Shown: in pieces, positions 1 through 11,303 of the stretch
How the letters are laid out: every line of letters begins with the position of its first letter
Numbering within the stretch: position 1 is the first letter of the stretch
Source: Maratus speciosus
Lineage: Eukaryota; Arthropoda; Arachnida; Araneae; Salticidae
Length of the DNA stretch: 64,000 nt
Assembly (NCBI GenBank): GCA_963932465.1
Contig: OZ010794.1
Span: forward strand, 213,789,748-213,853,747
Direction: 5' to 3'
Program-made: the position numbers and the translations under genes
The notes under the pieces: generated by a model
Database searches by the model: none
Seen by the model: the letters and a program-made list of their open reading frames with translations, nothing else
What the model was told of the DNA's origin: nothing

Positions 1-25
1 ATTTGAGTAAAATTTCTAGTGTTAA

Positions 26-230
26 ACCTTTCAGGGGCAAGGCATTCCTGGTCCAAAAAAGTTAAAATAATGAATTCCCACCGCAATTTAAGAACAAGTT
101 TATTTGAAAATAAACAAAAGCTTTAATTCACGTTGTGAGTGAAATTGTACTAGAAAATTACTGGTGCCATTTGTCAGTGTGGGCAATAAAATTAAGCGTT
201 TGCAGACTGCGAACGGCGCCCCTGAAAGCG
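26..230 (+). mobile_element. TTAA-flanked MITE, family B, copy 1
   Basis: The element lies between TTAA at 22-25 and TTAA at 231-234. The ends are inverted: acctttcaggggc on the left and gcgcccctgaaagcg on the right. The interior resembles the copies at 3132, 25593, 52835 and 58580, with a conserved 'ggtgccat' segment. TTAA duplication plus CCY-type termini are hallmarks of piggyBac, so a piggyBac-derived non-autonomous element is inferred. No coding sequence is present. Confidence 0.75.
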
Positions 231-243
231 TTAAGCGTCTCTT

Positions 244-710
244 CAAAGCGATATAAGTAAGTGTACAAACTTAATACTGGAATCGGGCGTAAATTGACAC
301 AGTTGCGCCATCTTGTGGACGGGGTGATAATCCACATACACGGGCTTTTAGTTGTGACGTCATATATGAAAGTCTATCTACCATCTGCGCATATTTTCTA
401 AATCTTTAGTCACTTATGGAACTGAATTTTGTTTAACACGTCTGTTGCAAAATAATGGCGTAGCGAAAGGGGCGTCCAGATGCACTTGACACCAGGAAGT
501 TTTCATCGCCTTGCCAGATGCATTTCAGCTATTAATCTTGATGAAAAAAAAACTTTACAATTTTAGTGGTATAGTAAGAAAACAGTTAGGTGTCTTCCTG
601 TAGTTTAACCCCGTCCGCTACGTGGCGTGCGACCCTCATTGATGTGACCTCGCCTTTAATCTTGCGGTTACCTCTCCCATTTAAGATAGGACGCTTAATT
701 ATATCGCTTT
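244..710 (+). mobile_element. Mutator-like MITE, family H, copy 1
   Basis: The termini are CAAAGCGATATAAGTAAG and, inverted, aggacgcttaattatatcgcttt. A perfect 9-bp target duplication gcgtctctt sits at 235-243 and 711-719. A 9-bp duplication is typical of Mutator-like elements, so the class is inferred. Copies with the same ends and order occur at 36276-37777 and 62627-63051. It carries a gcgccatcttgtggac motif at 305. It is non-coding. Confidence 0.8.
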
Positions 711-719
711 GCGTCTCTT

Positions 720-1325
720 TCATTAAGTATGGGGTACTTTTTTAAAAATTCAAACTGTGTGATTGCCACCACAATTTGAAGTAGAAATGTTCACCTTATT
801 TAGTGGCAGATAAAATAATTGTAGAATATTGCCAATTAAACTATTAAAAAAACTGTTGGAACCACAGAATTGATTAAAAGAAAATGGGCTAAACTCATCG
901 TGAAAGTCATGGACGGAAGGATTAAGGTGTTAAACTTAACTTTCGTTAAATGAAATTGTTTTTACATATGTATAGTTAAACGAACACATATTTGATTAAT
1001 TTTTCAAAATAACATTAAAAGTCAAATTTTCGTTCGAAATTTTAGTTTGCGATCATATATATTATTATTTCTGTTGTCAAGAACCCTTTTGCTCAACTAA
1101 TATGTAGCGTACAACGATGAATGAGGTCTGATGGGACAGGATTTTTTGCCTACATCTGACATCGCATAATGAATTTAACTAATGCTTAACGAACTATGAT
1201 TAATGGTTTATTATCGGATATGATATTTTACCCACATCCGACATTGCATACTGAATTTTTGTTATTCTCTTAGGTTAAGTATCACGATGCATATTATTTC
1301 TGATGTCCTCATTTCTTTTTATCAC
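720..1325. other. unassigned A+T-rich stretch
   Basis: I see no gene. A short phrase, 'ttttgcctacatctgacatcgcat' at 1144 and a near copy at 1227, is repeated about 83 bp apart, so part of this may be a decayed tandem repeat. Confidence 0.4.
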
Positions 1326-1600
1326 CGCCCCCTGAATATTAAGACTGAGAGCAGAAGAAAAAACGGCGGCTGCTGAAAGCGGATTTCTTTTAACGCATGT
1401 ACAGCACCTTGAATTTACATACCACTATTTTATATTAAAATTTTCTTTGACTTGTTTAATCTCAGAAAAATAAAGCGGAAAAAAACTTAAAAAAAACTAT
1501 TAGTACTAAAATTCAAGGGAAAGTACACACGTTGAAAAAAAATCCACCTTCGGAAGCCGCCATTTTTTTTTTTTTGTCAACGCTAAGACTTAGTTCAATG
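1326..1600 (+). mobile_element. TIR element, family O, copy 1
   Basis: The inverted ends centre on acggcggctgctgaaagcgg (about 1362) and ccaccttcggaagccgccat (about 1545-1564). The interior (cttgtttaatctcagaaaa, gtacacacgttgaaaaa) matches the copy at 32802-33622. Non-coding; superfamily not clear. Confidence 0.6.
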
Positions 1601-1974
1601 GGCAGTGCTTTTTCGATCCTCATAGAAAACGTACAATTATGAATGGGATCGAAATGCTTTTCAAAACGCTTTTGACATGGTGCACTCATAGTGCACTCGA
1701 CAAACCAAGTTGTTTGATTACAAAAATTGCAGTTAATTATAAATTAATTAAAAATGTATCAGAAAATAAGCTGAAAGATTGCAGTGCAAAAGCTTCGTAC
1801 ATGTCTACTGGTTCTTATTTTATTTTTATAGTATGGGTCTCCAGCGCCCTTCGTGCGTCAATGTTTTGGAATATTCAACACATACCCACGTTTCAATCGT
1901 GTTCCTAATCCATCCACTGATGAAAACAACTTCAATATTCTGCAATAAATAATTTAAAATTAGATTTACACGTC
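1601..1974. other. unassigned, one weak short frame
   Basis: An 89-codon frame runs from 1639 to 1908 but shows no domain, no codon bias I can see and no copy in the duplicated segment. I treat it as chance. Nothing else is visible. Confidence 0.35.
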
Positions 1975-2470
1975 AGATGCATAGTTTATCAAATTTGCAA
2001 CACTTTTTATTTAACTTTTAATACATAAATGAAGTTCTTTGCAACAACTATATTTAAATAGAAATATTAATACTGTATAAAACTACTTCTGACAGTTTTT
2101 CGAGGAGCCTGGGGCCAATGTCCCACATCCCCGACAGTAATACTATGGAAAACTAACAGGAACTGAATCATGGCAGTACTGGGGAAAAGACTTCAAATTA
2201 ATTGGGGGGGGGGACAAACAAACAATTCCTGAGCTCAAATGGAAAATAGAAAATTAAAAAATAAAATTTTACTGGCATTTAAAAAATAAATTACTTAAAA
2301 ATAATAAAAGTCATTGTGAACACTAATTTCCGCGCTCAGCTGACGATTCACTGTATCAAACGTAAATATGTTACCAAATAAATTTAAAAATCTATCTTAA
2401 AATTTCTGGTGTCAGATCATTAAGTATACAAAATTCTTTTTTAAAAGAAAAAATCATGCAGTTAATGGTT
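1975..2470 (-). mobile_element. TTAA MITE, family N, interrupted copy
   Basis: The outer parts (gatgcatag ... tatttaaatagaaatatt and aaaatctatcttaaaatttctggtgtcagatc ... catgcagttaatggttaa) match the intact family N copy at 17228-17455 in reverse. About 270 bp of unrelated sequence (about 2100-2375), including a short G run, lies between them. Confidence 0.5.
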
Positions 2471-2730
2471 AACGCGTTCGCGGGCAGGTGTTACAAAAGA
2501 AAAGGACACTTAATTTTAAGTTTTCTGGCACCCAGAATATTTAAAAAGCCTTTTTCTTTTAATAATGTCCGTGAAAATATGCAAATATATACTTTATAAT
2601 AAATTATTTTGTAAATTCTGGTGCCAGTCAATCCTTTTGCCATTTTACAAACAGCCGCCGCCGAAACTCCGCGCTGGAAAAAGATAAGGGCATTTTTTTT
2701 TTTTTAGAAAATGTGTATGGAGTGAAAGGC

Positions 2731-3470
2731 AGTCAGACAGATTGATTGCATATGATTTGAGTATCGCCTTTTTTTTTTTTTGTAAAAATTAATTGATTTT
2801 TATTATAAGCGTATAACACCCAACCCATGCTTACCATTTACTTTTATTTTTATTTTTTTAGAAATAATTTATCATACAAAACTATCATCGCCTCTTGTTT
2901 GGGAAATAGTTATAATGAGACAAGCAGCATTTGAATATGGGGAGATGCTATGGGATTTTTCAAAATAGTCAGAAATAGTGGATGCAATGAATGGAAGGCA
3001 AACAGATTAATTGCATATGATTTGCGTTTGGCTCTTTTATGTAAAATAGATTTCATTATGTTTAATAGATTTCATTAGAAATAATAGTGATAAATTGCTA
3101 ATTTGCAGTTATTCCCATATACACCATTTAATCCTTTCAGGGGCAAGGTACGTGTATTCGTAAAATGTTGAAATAATACAATGACACCAGTATTTACAAG
3201 AAAATTTATTTGTAAAGAAATAAAAGTGTATTTTCGCGTACTTAATAAAAGTGAAATTTTCATGAAAAAATTCCGGTGCCAATGTGAAAATTAGACATTA
3301 AAATTAGGTGATGCCATAGCGGCATCATTGCCCTTGAACGTGTTAAAATTTTGTTTGGATTAGAAATAAGTTATCATTCAACATAATCCCTGTGTCTTGC
3401 CTGGGAAATAGCAATACTGAGATATGCGGCATTTGAAAGCGTGGGGATGCTATATTTTTTAAATAGTGTA
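2731..3470 (+). repeat. direct duplication, ~265-bp unit, second unit split by a MITE
   Basis: Unit 1 (2731-2975) and unit 2 (2996-3127 plus 3347-3470) share cagattgattgcatatgattt, accattta and the later aaatagttataatgaga ... ggggagatgctat. Family B copy 2 sits at the TTAA inside unit 2, so unit 1 is its empty-site relative. Confidence 0.7.
3132..3342 (+). mobile_element. TTAA-flanked MITE, family B, copy 2
   Basis: TTAA lies at 3128-3131 and 3343-3346. The left end tcctttcaggggcaagg pairs with the right end gcccttgaacg. It contains the family's 'ggtgccaat' and 'ggtgatgcc' blocks. A weak 62-codon frame on the minus strand lies within it and is not a gene. Confidence 0.75.
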
Positions 3471-4084
3471 TTTTTTTACTCCGTATTTTGATAATCAGTA
3501 TTTTCTAATAATGTTTTTCTTTTTAGATTTTTTTTAGAAAATTTGTAGATACATCCCCAGAAATTTATTTCTCTCCGAAATGTTGTAGAAAGTACAACGT
3601 GCTTTTTTATTATTATTAGCTAATAATTGTATTCAAAACGCGGATCATTTCAAATTCCTGTTTATACAATAAAACATTTTTTTATATATTTGTTTTGTAA
3701 TCTGGTTGTGAATAACAGTTATTTATGGTAAAGTTAACCACCCACTTTTGAAGTTTTTAAATCATGTTACATTTCTTATTTTCTTGCATTATCATTCTTT
3801 TTTGACGTTACGTTTAACATCAAATTAAAACAATTCATATATCTATTAACAATACTTTCTGAGTACGTAAGGATACTTTCTAAATGCATGTATAACTCTG
3901 TTTTGTAACATCAATACAATATACATCGTCGGAAAGTCTCCCCTACAAGGACATGACTTCTGTTTTACGCACCGTAAAATAAACGAATCCATAAATCTCA
4001 ATTTGGCGTATAGAAAGTGTTGTTGATAAAAATGCTATGAATCAAATGATTGCAATATTTTGTAGCTTTAGGTTTATATTTTGA
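3471..4084. other. unassigned A+T-rich stretch
   Basis: I see no gene, clear repeat or terminal inverted repeat. Confidence 0.3.
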
Positions 4085-4682
4085 AATAATTAAGAAATTG
4101 AGTCATATTTTCATGTTTTATTTGTCTAATATTCTTACTAACATCTTATTAAATATATTAAACTAAAAAAAATCAGAAACAACGTCATTTGACATTACAC
4201 TGACTACAAATTTTTTGTGTACTTTGACTGTTGACTGCATACAAATTTTTTTGTATCCTGATAAAGTGACGTATTTCTAATTCATTTTGAGACGTCTGTG
4301 CTTGATTTTCTGAGATAAATTACTTTCGTTATTCAAGAAATAAATCTTTGCTTGCAGCCTGATCCCTCAGGAAACGGATATTTTATGAAGCGAAAGCATT
4401 TTCCTGACATTTCTCTGAAGTTTTTCTTTAATAAAGAAGTTTTTCTTTTCAAAATCTAAGAAATAAAATGTAAATATATTTTGACAAAGTAGAATATTTT
4501 TGAAAATTTATATTCATGTAATCATATATATTATTTACGCGTAATATCTATCAGTATATCCTTGCTTTACTATTAAAATATATTTAGTATTTCAGAGATT
4601 ATTTTAAATACATGCTTAAATTTCGAGAAAATATTGAGGAATTTATTTCTTTATAACTCTTCAGAATTTCAGATATAAAGGT
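4085..4682 (+). repeat. segmental-duplication block P, left copy
   Basis: It is colinear with 48000-48540 along its length, sharing cagaaacaacgt, attcaagaaataaat, tcaggaaacgg and ttttgacaaagta. In both copies one short reading phrase, P-S-G-N-G-Y-F, is kept over a region preceded here by cttgcag. That may be a fossil exon, but the frame soon breaks. Confidence 0.65.
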
Positions 4683-4690
4683 TGATGAAA

Positions 4691-5273
4691 TATCAACCCT
4701 GTGCACTCCGTTATCGCCGCTGTGGCGACATTGTAAGGTAAATCAAACACTCCGTTGTTGCCGCTGCGGCGACATCACCTTTGCTTGCAAAATTTGTTTT
4801 TGACACCAGTAATAAAGAAAAATAAATTTTGTGTTATTTAATCAAAGCATTTTTGAAACTGTTTCGTTAGACCATTTTAGATAGTCTTTTAAAATAATTT
4901 CTGTTTATTTATCTTAAGCTTAAGTCTTAACTTAATATTAAACTTATTTCTTTTAAATTCTCTGTTTTAAATTCCTCTTTTAATTTCTTATTTTATTTCT
5001 CAAGTAGTTCTGAACTACAAATAAATTTTTCCCAATGGCTCATAAAACATGAGCTACTTCAATTCCTAGTCTGTGTGTTAAGCTGTTTTCAGCTGCTCAC
5101 CTGTTCACCAACTGTTGAAATTGTGCAACTGAAGGAAATTCTTTAAAAAAAATGATACCGACTAAATAAAATGTGTGTAATGACGCGCGGAGATGCTGGT
5201 AGACCAACAGTCAAAATGATGCGGAGTTGCTGGTAGCCCATACTCAAAATGGCGCTGAGTGCAAAGGGTTAAA
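4691..5273 (+). mobile_element. candidate TTAA MITE with GC-rich end
   Basis: The left end aaccctgtgcactccg pairs with the right end gctgagtgcaaagggttaa. The left flank is tcaa, a likely decayed TTAA. A 42-bp direct repeat (cactccgtt..cgccgctg.ggcgacat at 4707 and 4749) stands out from the A+T-rich surroundings. Confidence 0.5.
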
Positions 5274-5279
5274 GGAAAT

Positions 5280-5720
5280 ATTTTATATGACTATTAAACT
5301 GAGTAATCTTGATTTTTTAGCACAATTAAAATGTTTCATTAGTAAAATAAGCATATAGTGAAAAGCCTTATTAAATTTAATTAGAAGTATTTTAAAAACC
5401 TCAGGTGAGAATTTCAGCAACTTTACAACTTTGGACAATATATAAATATGTAATGAAAATCATGCATCATATTGAATTTTGAAAATTTTCCAACCTTAAG
5501 AGAATGTTATAAATTTACGAGAATATTGTTAATGTAATCTTCATCTTACTTTTTTTCTGTTACTTTTTTTCTGCCAGAGAAAACTTAAACTCTAAATACA
5601 AGGAAAAGCATGGGATCACAGAAGTCGATAATATCGCTGGTAAAACCTTTCCATCGAACCCATTTGCAACCGGCATTGCGTATATGTGACGAATAAAGTG
5701 CTCAGAATCCTTGTATATTA
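5280..5720 (+). repeat. segmental-duplication block, left copy
   Basis: Diverged but colinear with about 48940-49130 and 49610-49690: both carry gaaatattttatatg, tagtataattaa-like and ttttccaac phrases in the same order. It is non-coding. Confidence 0.5.
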
Positions 5721-6557
5721 TTAGCAGTAAATTTTAATTATAAATTCTAAATACTTTAATCTAAACATTCCTGAGATTAATTTAAGTAAAATTTCTGTTC
5801 TAGTTCCTCTCAAATCCGGACTATTTGGGGAAAATGCCTGTTTGGATTTTGGATTATCCGAACAATAAAATATTACTGTAATGTATACTAATTTTTTTAA
5901 TTATAAAACTGCATAATATTTAATAATTAGCTAAAATTAAAAAAAATATGTAATACGTAACATAAATATTTAACTTAATGTATTAGATTTTTAGACAGTC
6001 ATGTTGATTTACCAGTATAGTATACGTACTGTATTATAAAAAGTGACCAATTTTGTGCAATCAAACTGTGGGTGATGTTTTCTGTATACCAAAAAACAAT
6101 TTGTTGTACCAGTACTGTATTTAATATGTTTCAATCGTAGCTATATAATTATGAACTTTTTTGTATTGTTTTACTGAAACATTTTAATAATCTTAATATT
6201 ACTTATACTTATTAAACTATAATTCGTGGTTTTTTGTTTCAAAAAAATTCTGTTTCTATGTAATATAGTGTAGGCACCGATCTCTTTTAATCGCGTAGGA
6301 ATCTGAAGAAAAACCTGTTAAAGAATAGTGGTATTTAAATTCTGAGGGCAATATGAAACTGAACAAAATCTTCCTACCACGGTGGGCATATTTTGAGCCG
6401 ATGCGTAGGCCTAGTCTTTATTGGGTCTGAATATTTCTTTATCGGGTCTGAATATTACCCTAAAAATCACCTGTAGTAGAATTAGCTGCCCTGTAAAAAA
6501 AGTCCGAAGGGCTGTCCTATGGGCAGTTAAGAGAAAGTAGAAAGACCTGAAGATGTT
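5721..6557. other. mostly unassigned, Tigger-like scrap
   Basis: Near 5810-5862, tcaaatccggactattt and ggattatccgaac resemble pogo/Tigger terminal sequence, but I cannot find the other end. The rest shows nothing. Confidence 0.3.
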
Positions 6558-6561
6558 TTAA

Positions 6562-6764
6562 CCCAATGAGAGGTAGTGGGATACATTATATACCACCTAA
6601 GTTTAATCAAAATTTCCACCAGAAACTTTATTTAAATTTACTTTTCTAACTTTGGTGGAAAAAAGTTGTAATGATGCTTTTCCTTATATTTAAGTATTTT
6701 TTTTCTCTAAAACTACGGTGTGAATTCCACATTACAGAGACACAATTATTTGCCCCTGAAAGGT
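6562..6764 (-). mobile_element. TTAA MITE, family A, copy 1
   Basis: TTAA at 6558-6561 and 6765-6768. It runs in the reverse sense of the copy at 8215. It contains gtgggatacattatataccac, ccaccagaaact and tgcccctgaaagg. Non-coding, piggyBac-type inferred. Confidence 0.75.
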
Positions 6765-6768
6765 TTAA

Positions 6769-7800
6769 ATAAATATGAATTTATTTGTTAGACTCATAAC
6801 CACTAAAAACACATGAGCCATCAAAAGGTACTACGGTCGTTTCTCACAAATGGGGTAGCAAATAAGCGTGCTTATTAGGAGCATTATCAAACTCTATATT
6901 CGCACACAGCAAACATTGTTTGGAACCCATGGTCTATCCAGATCCCGAAATTTCACTCCAAAGTTGGTGAGATAATATTTTAATCGAATGTTTAAATTAT
7001 ACACATTTGGTTTCGTGGATTAAAAAAGTTGCTTAGAAAATATTTTACTATTTAAATTAGTCGCTCTAATTACATTAAATAAACTGTAACATCGCGGACA
7101 TATCCTAAAAATCAAGTTTCTGCAAAAAAGGCACATGACACTCATTTTATATTCTGATTTTTAAGCTCAGCTACAAAAAGTAATTAATCTTTAAAGAAAT
7201 TTTCAGTTTGCAGTAATATAAAACCATAACCCTCCGACAATAAGTGCCGAGGCGGATAAACGTTATATAACAACTTTTGATAGGTCCATTGTTCAATAAA
7301 ATTTTCGGAAATGCCGGAAATAAACAAGAAATACATGACAAATTAATAAAATAAAGACTAAATTAATCAGAATTAATATAACAAGTTCTCTTTGTAGCAA
7401 CCTAAGAACACGGTCATAAACCAATCATAACGCACCAAATTTACAAAGACTAAATATCAAATTTAATAATATGCTTCTTTAACCCCTTATACATTTGTTT
7501 TCTTACAAAAAATTAAAAATGGGGCTGGACACCACTTTTTCCATACTAAAATATTTACCTTATTTAATCGAAAAATATCTGACAATCAATAAAGATAAAT
7601 GTACAGTTAAAAATTAGTGGTATCAAAATGCTTTTAATAACGAAGCAAGCAAAGTGTTCTTGCCCGAATCCAGTTCGGGCCACACTGTTAAGGGGATAAT
7701 GCAATTGCTACTGACCGTTTAAAAGTAATAAAGATTAAAATTGAAAAAAATAATTAAGAGAGGAGATGAGATAAATTACAAGAATAGACCGTCGCATATT
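6769..7800. other. unassigned A+T-rich stretch
   Basis: I see no gene. A possible decayed TTAA element lies around 7480-7695 (ttaaccccttatacatttg ... cacactgttaaggggataa), but its interior matches none of the other families. Confidence 0.3.
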
Positions 7801-7805
7801 CCATA

Positions 7806-7996
7806 CAGTGTTGCCAGTGAGCTACTTTTTATTTATTCAGATTTCTCAGAATACACCGTTTTTTTTAATCGTAGAATTCCTCTTATTTAACGACATGTTA
7901 GTTAGGGCGAAAGCAAGGGGAATTTTACCATTTCAAAAAAGTGGTGCCCGTCCAGAAATCTGAATTTTAAAAAAAAGTAGCCCACTGGCAAAACTG
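7806..7996 (+). mobile_element. hAT-type MITE, family S, copy 2
   Basis: The ends are CAGTGTTGCCAGTGAGC and gtagcccactggcaaaactg. The family interior caaaaaagtggtgcc is present. The flanks attccata and attcagtg only partly agree as an 8-bp duplication. A close relative lies at 60434-60625. Confidence 0.65.
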
Positions 7997-8078
7997 ATTC
8001 AGTGCGCCTGTGGTAACTTACTTATAAAAACAATGAAAGAGAACATAGGAAATTGTGAGCGTTAACATTAACAAATAA

Positions 8079-8495
8079 CCCCGTAACGGTCGCATTAAAT
8101 TACGGTTGAAAATTTTTAATTTCTAATTGGCACCACTTTTTTTCAAAATAAAATATTCACTTTATTTAATGGCAGGTAAAATTGTACTGTAATAAAGCCA
8201 ATTACACTGTTTAACCTCTTGAGGGGCAAGCAATTACGTTTGTAAAATGATGAATTCCCACCGGAATCTTTGAAAAATTCTATTTCAAAATAAGTAAAAG
8301 CAATTTTGCGGCTTTGGTCAACCAAAGTTAGAACAGTAAAATTTAATAAAATTTTTCTGGTGTAAAACTTCATTAATCGTAGGTGGTATATAATATATAC
8401 CGGTGCCCCTCAAGGGGTTAATAAAACTGGTGGTAATCAAACAATCTGTGTAAAAGACACAGACCGTGAATACCACGGGAGCGAGAATTAAGGGA
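8079..8495 (+). mobile_element. TTAA MITE, family C, copy 1, split by family A
   Basis: The two halves (ccccgtaacggtcgcatta ... caattacactg and aaaactggtggtaatcaaac ... gcgagaattaagg) match the intact copy at 23842-24050. Family A copy 2 lies between them at a TTAA. Left flank ataa, right flank TTAA. Confidence 0.75.
8215..8417 (+). mobile_element. TTAA MITE, family A, copy 2, nested
   Basis: TTAA at 8211-8214 and 8418-8421. Ends cctcttgaggggcaagc and tgcccctcaagg. This is a near-consensus family A copy, with ccaccggaat, accaaagttagaa and tcattaatcgtaggtgg. Confidence 0.85.
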
Positions 8496-8499
8496 TTAA

Positions 8500-8633
8500 A
8501 TGCATGGTAATGCTTATCTGGATCACCTTTTATTTAATTTTTTAACCAGCATATTTATATAGAAATATTAATCCTATAAAAATTACAAACATATTAACTT
8601 CAGAATCCATCAAAAAATTTTGGTGTCCAATCT
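8500..8633 (-). mobile_element. family N fragment between two TTAA elements
   Basis: It matches reversed family N (atgcatggtaatg ... tatatagaaatattaatcc ... ttggtgtccaatc). It is bounded by the TTAA shared with family C (8496-8499) and the TTAA shared with the next element (8634-8637). Confidence 0.6.
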
Positions 8634-8637
8634 TTAA

Positions 8638-10503
8638 CCCATTTGTGCCTGGAGTCCTAATTTTGGGACGCTTTCTTAAAAAAATTCCCATTACGAATTG
8701 AATTATGGTATCCTTTCAAAACTTAGTAAAATATATCCTATTTGTTTTCAATATTTATCCATAAATGGCAGTGCATTTTTAAGAATAAAAAGGTGAAATA
8801 AATGTTTGTTGTAGCGCAAAGTTTGATTTTCTTGAAATAAAATGGCGCGTAAGAAAAGGAGTTATATTTCTTTTATTTTTTTATCAATCATTTTATAAGT
8901 GGTATTATTTATAAGATGAAACATTATTTTACAATATGTATTTTTGCATGTTTTCAGATTTCTATTTTTTTGCTCGAATTTGAACCTTTATATATCGTCC
9001 CAATTTTGGCACGAATGGGTAGGGGTTTTCTCCGTTACTGTCTATGCATTAAATGTATGTTTTATACCATTTATTTTGTTACAAAATGGTTGCATACCAC
9101 TCGGATTATTATTTGGTTATAAAATTATTATTCGGATTATTATTTGGCTTTTCTTTGTTATTACTATAGGGGGAACAGGGGCTGGGCTCTGTTCAAGAAC
9201 AAGACACCCACCCCTTCCTACCCTTAGCTATTGGCTTAGTAAAAATTTATATCATGCCGTTATGGTTTGTACTTAGTTTAGTATTTGACATCCTGAGGTT
9301 ACTAAAATATATACAACAGAGCCTCGATTATCCGACGTAATTGGGTCCGAACCGACAGCGGATAATCAAATTTCCAGATAATCGAGAATTTATCATAATC
9401 ATCTAGTTTAATATGCATCATCGTCATTGAACTACTATTAGGATTATTTAAACTGCTTAATAAACATGTAAATTTAAATTATACATGAAAATAATTTTAT
9501 TTGTTTAGAACAAGGACGTATACACGGGGAGGGGGGGGGGGTTATAATCTTCACGGGATCGGATCTTGCGGGAGCTCAAGCTAATTTCAATGGAATTCGA
9601 AGAAAGGGTAACCAAAATGCTTATCTCTACTCATGGTTTGGAAGGGAACACTTGCATACACAAGAAATGTAAAAAAAAAAAAGTTGGAAAAAATTTAGGA
9701 TATCGACATCAGTTTACAGAGAGTTCCGGTTACACGAGGTCGGATAATCGAAGTTCTACTGTACCATATATACTCGTGTGTAAAACGAAGAATTTTTGAC
9801 AATTTTCTGCAAATAATTTGGGGATGTAAACTTATACCATAAGTCAAAAAAAAAAAAATCGAATACTGCAAAAGTATGATTTTTTATGAATATAAATTAT
9901 AAAATAATGTATAAAATATACAAATAATAATAATTTATTATTAAAAAAATTTCAATGATTTGTTTTTGTTTACTTACTAATTTTTCGCATTAGTAAGTGA
10001 AATCTTTGGTTTGATTTGGGGCGAAATTGGAGAAAAAAGTTAGGGGGTCGACATACGCGAGTTTTTGCATTCAAAGGTTAATGGGTCGGCGTATATGCGA
10101 GTATATACGCTATATATACTCTATTAGTAATTATTGATTATTATAAATTTTTACTATGCCAATGGCTAATGGTCAGGGGGAAGGGGGTCTTGTTCTTGAG
10201 TCGACCCACCCCCCTTATAGTAATAATAAAGAAAATTTTGTAGTCAAATAATAACCCGAATGATATATAACCTTTTTGAAACATATTAAATGGCATAAAA
10301 CATAGATATAATGCGTAGACAGTAACAGAGAAAACACCTACCCTTTCGTGCCTAGTGTCCCAAAATTGGGACGTTTAGATTTTTATATGTTAAATAAATA
10401 TTTTTTTCAAAGAGAATTTTTTTATTATTTTTTACGCTCATTTTACACCATTTACTATAATTAAGCCCAATATTAAGTAAAAAAAAATTCAGGCACTGAC
10501 GGG
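8638..10503 (+). mobile_element. long-TIR TTAA composite, family L
   Basis: TTAA at 8634-8637 and 10504-10507. The outer ends cccatttgtgcctgg and caggcactgacggg are inverted. Inside, a second and much longer inverted repeat pairs about 8998-9280 with about 10130-10370, sharing cgtcccaattttgg, gttttctc.gttactgtct, caagaacaag and agtaaaaattta. Family L ends thus occur four times, as if two L units flank a palindromic core. A Tigger-like element (9314-9761) is nested in the core. Short frames at 8916-9276 lie in the repeat arm and are not genes. Confidence 0.6.
9314..9761 (+). mobile_element. non-coding Tigger/pogo-like element
   Basis: TA lies at 9312-9313 and 9762-9763. The termini caacagagcctcgattatcc and, inverted, ggataatcgaagttctactg agree at most positions with pogo/Tigger ends (CAGTAGAACCTCGATTATCC type). 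There is an internal G run at 9530. No transposase is readable. Confidence 0.75.
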
Positions 10504-10552
10504 TTAATATAATAGTAAAAAACATAATTAAAAAAATATTTTATCCATTTAA

Positions 10553-10749
10553 CCCCTTGGGGACGAGCGACACGTATACGTGCCGCAAATAGGCCTAAGG
10601 ATACTCGTTTATCCTCACCAGTAAACTTTTACTGTAAAAATTGCCTTACTTAATCCGAGCATTTTCCCGATTTGAATAGGCACAAACTTCTGTTTTTTAA
10701 AACCGGTAGCGAAGTAATAAACATTTCGTAAAAGGCTGCCGTCGCGGGG
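10553..10749 (+). mobile_element. TTAA MITE, family K
   Basis: TTAA at 10549-10552 and 10750-10753. Left end ccccttggggacgagcgac, right end ggctgccgtcgcggg. It contains the palindrome acacgtatacgtg. The next TTAA (10757-10760) starts a family N2 copy. Confidence 0.65.
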
Positions 10750-10760
10750 TTAAGGGTTAA

Positions 10761-11010
10761 GTTTTACTTAATAAAACATTATATAAAACAATGTATTTAG
10801 ATTCATACTTATTAAAATATTTACCAATTTGCAATATTTTAGTTTTTATTTGTATTGTAGATGTGCAACATAAGAAAAGGTTGATGTATTATACGAAAAA
10901 AGTATCTCTGACTTTTTTTCATTATTTTGCCTGTGTTATAAACCTTTCAGAGAATCATATATAATTTTTTTTTCGAAACCAAATTTAAAATGACGCATTA
11001 ATATTTGTCG
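10761..11010 (+). mobile_element. TTAA MITE, family N2
   Basis: It matches 26646-26867 throughout (ttcatacttattaaa, attgtagatgtg, aaaggttgatgtattatacgaaaa, aacctttcagagaat, cgaaacc). The right terminus has decayed. Confidence 0.6.
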
Positions 11011-11303
11011 ACTCTGAAGGATAATTCTGAAAAAATATTGAAAATTTAGCTACAATTGGACTTGCTGTTTAGATATAACATTTGTCTAAATGAAAAGAAT
11101 TAAGCCTGATGAAAAAATGTTTCGATCTATACAGAGAGATAAAGAATATCTCCTGTTCAATAAACATATAAAAATTTAGTTTACTACGCTTGAAAATGTT
11201 AGATTTTAAACCAATTTAATCTTTAAAAAATCACTTCAAAGTCCCATTCTCTTTTGTTTTATCGTCTAAAATTTCAAACAGTATATAATGATACTAATTT
11301 TAA

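Noticed and set aside
5815..5862. full Tigger-like element
   Set aside because: Only one possible end (ggattatccgaac) is visible.
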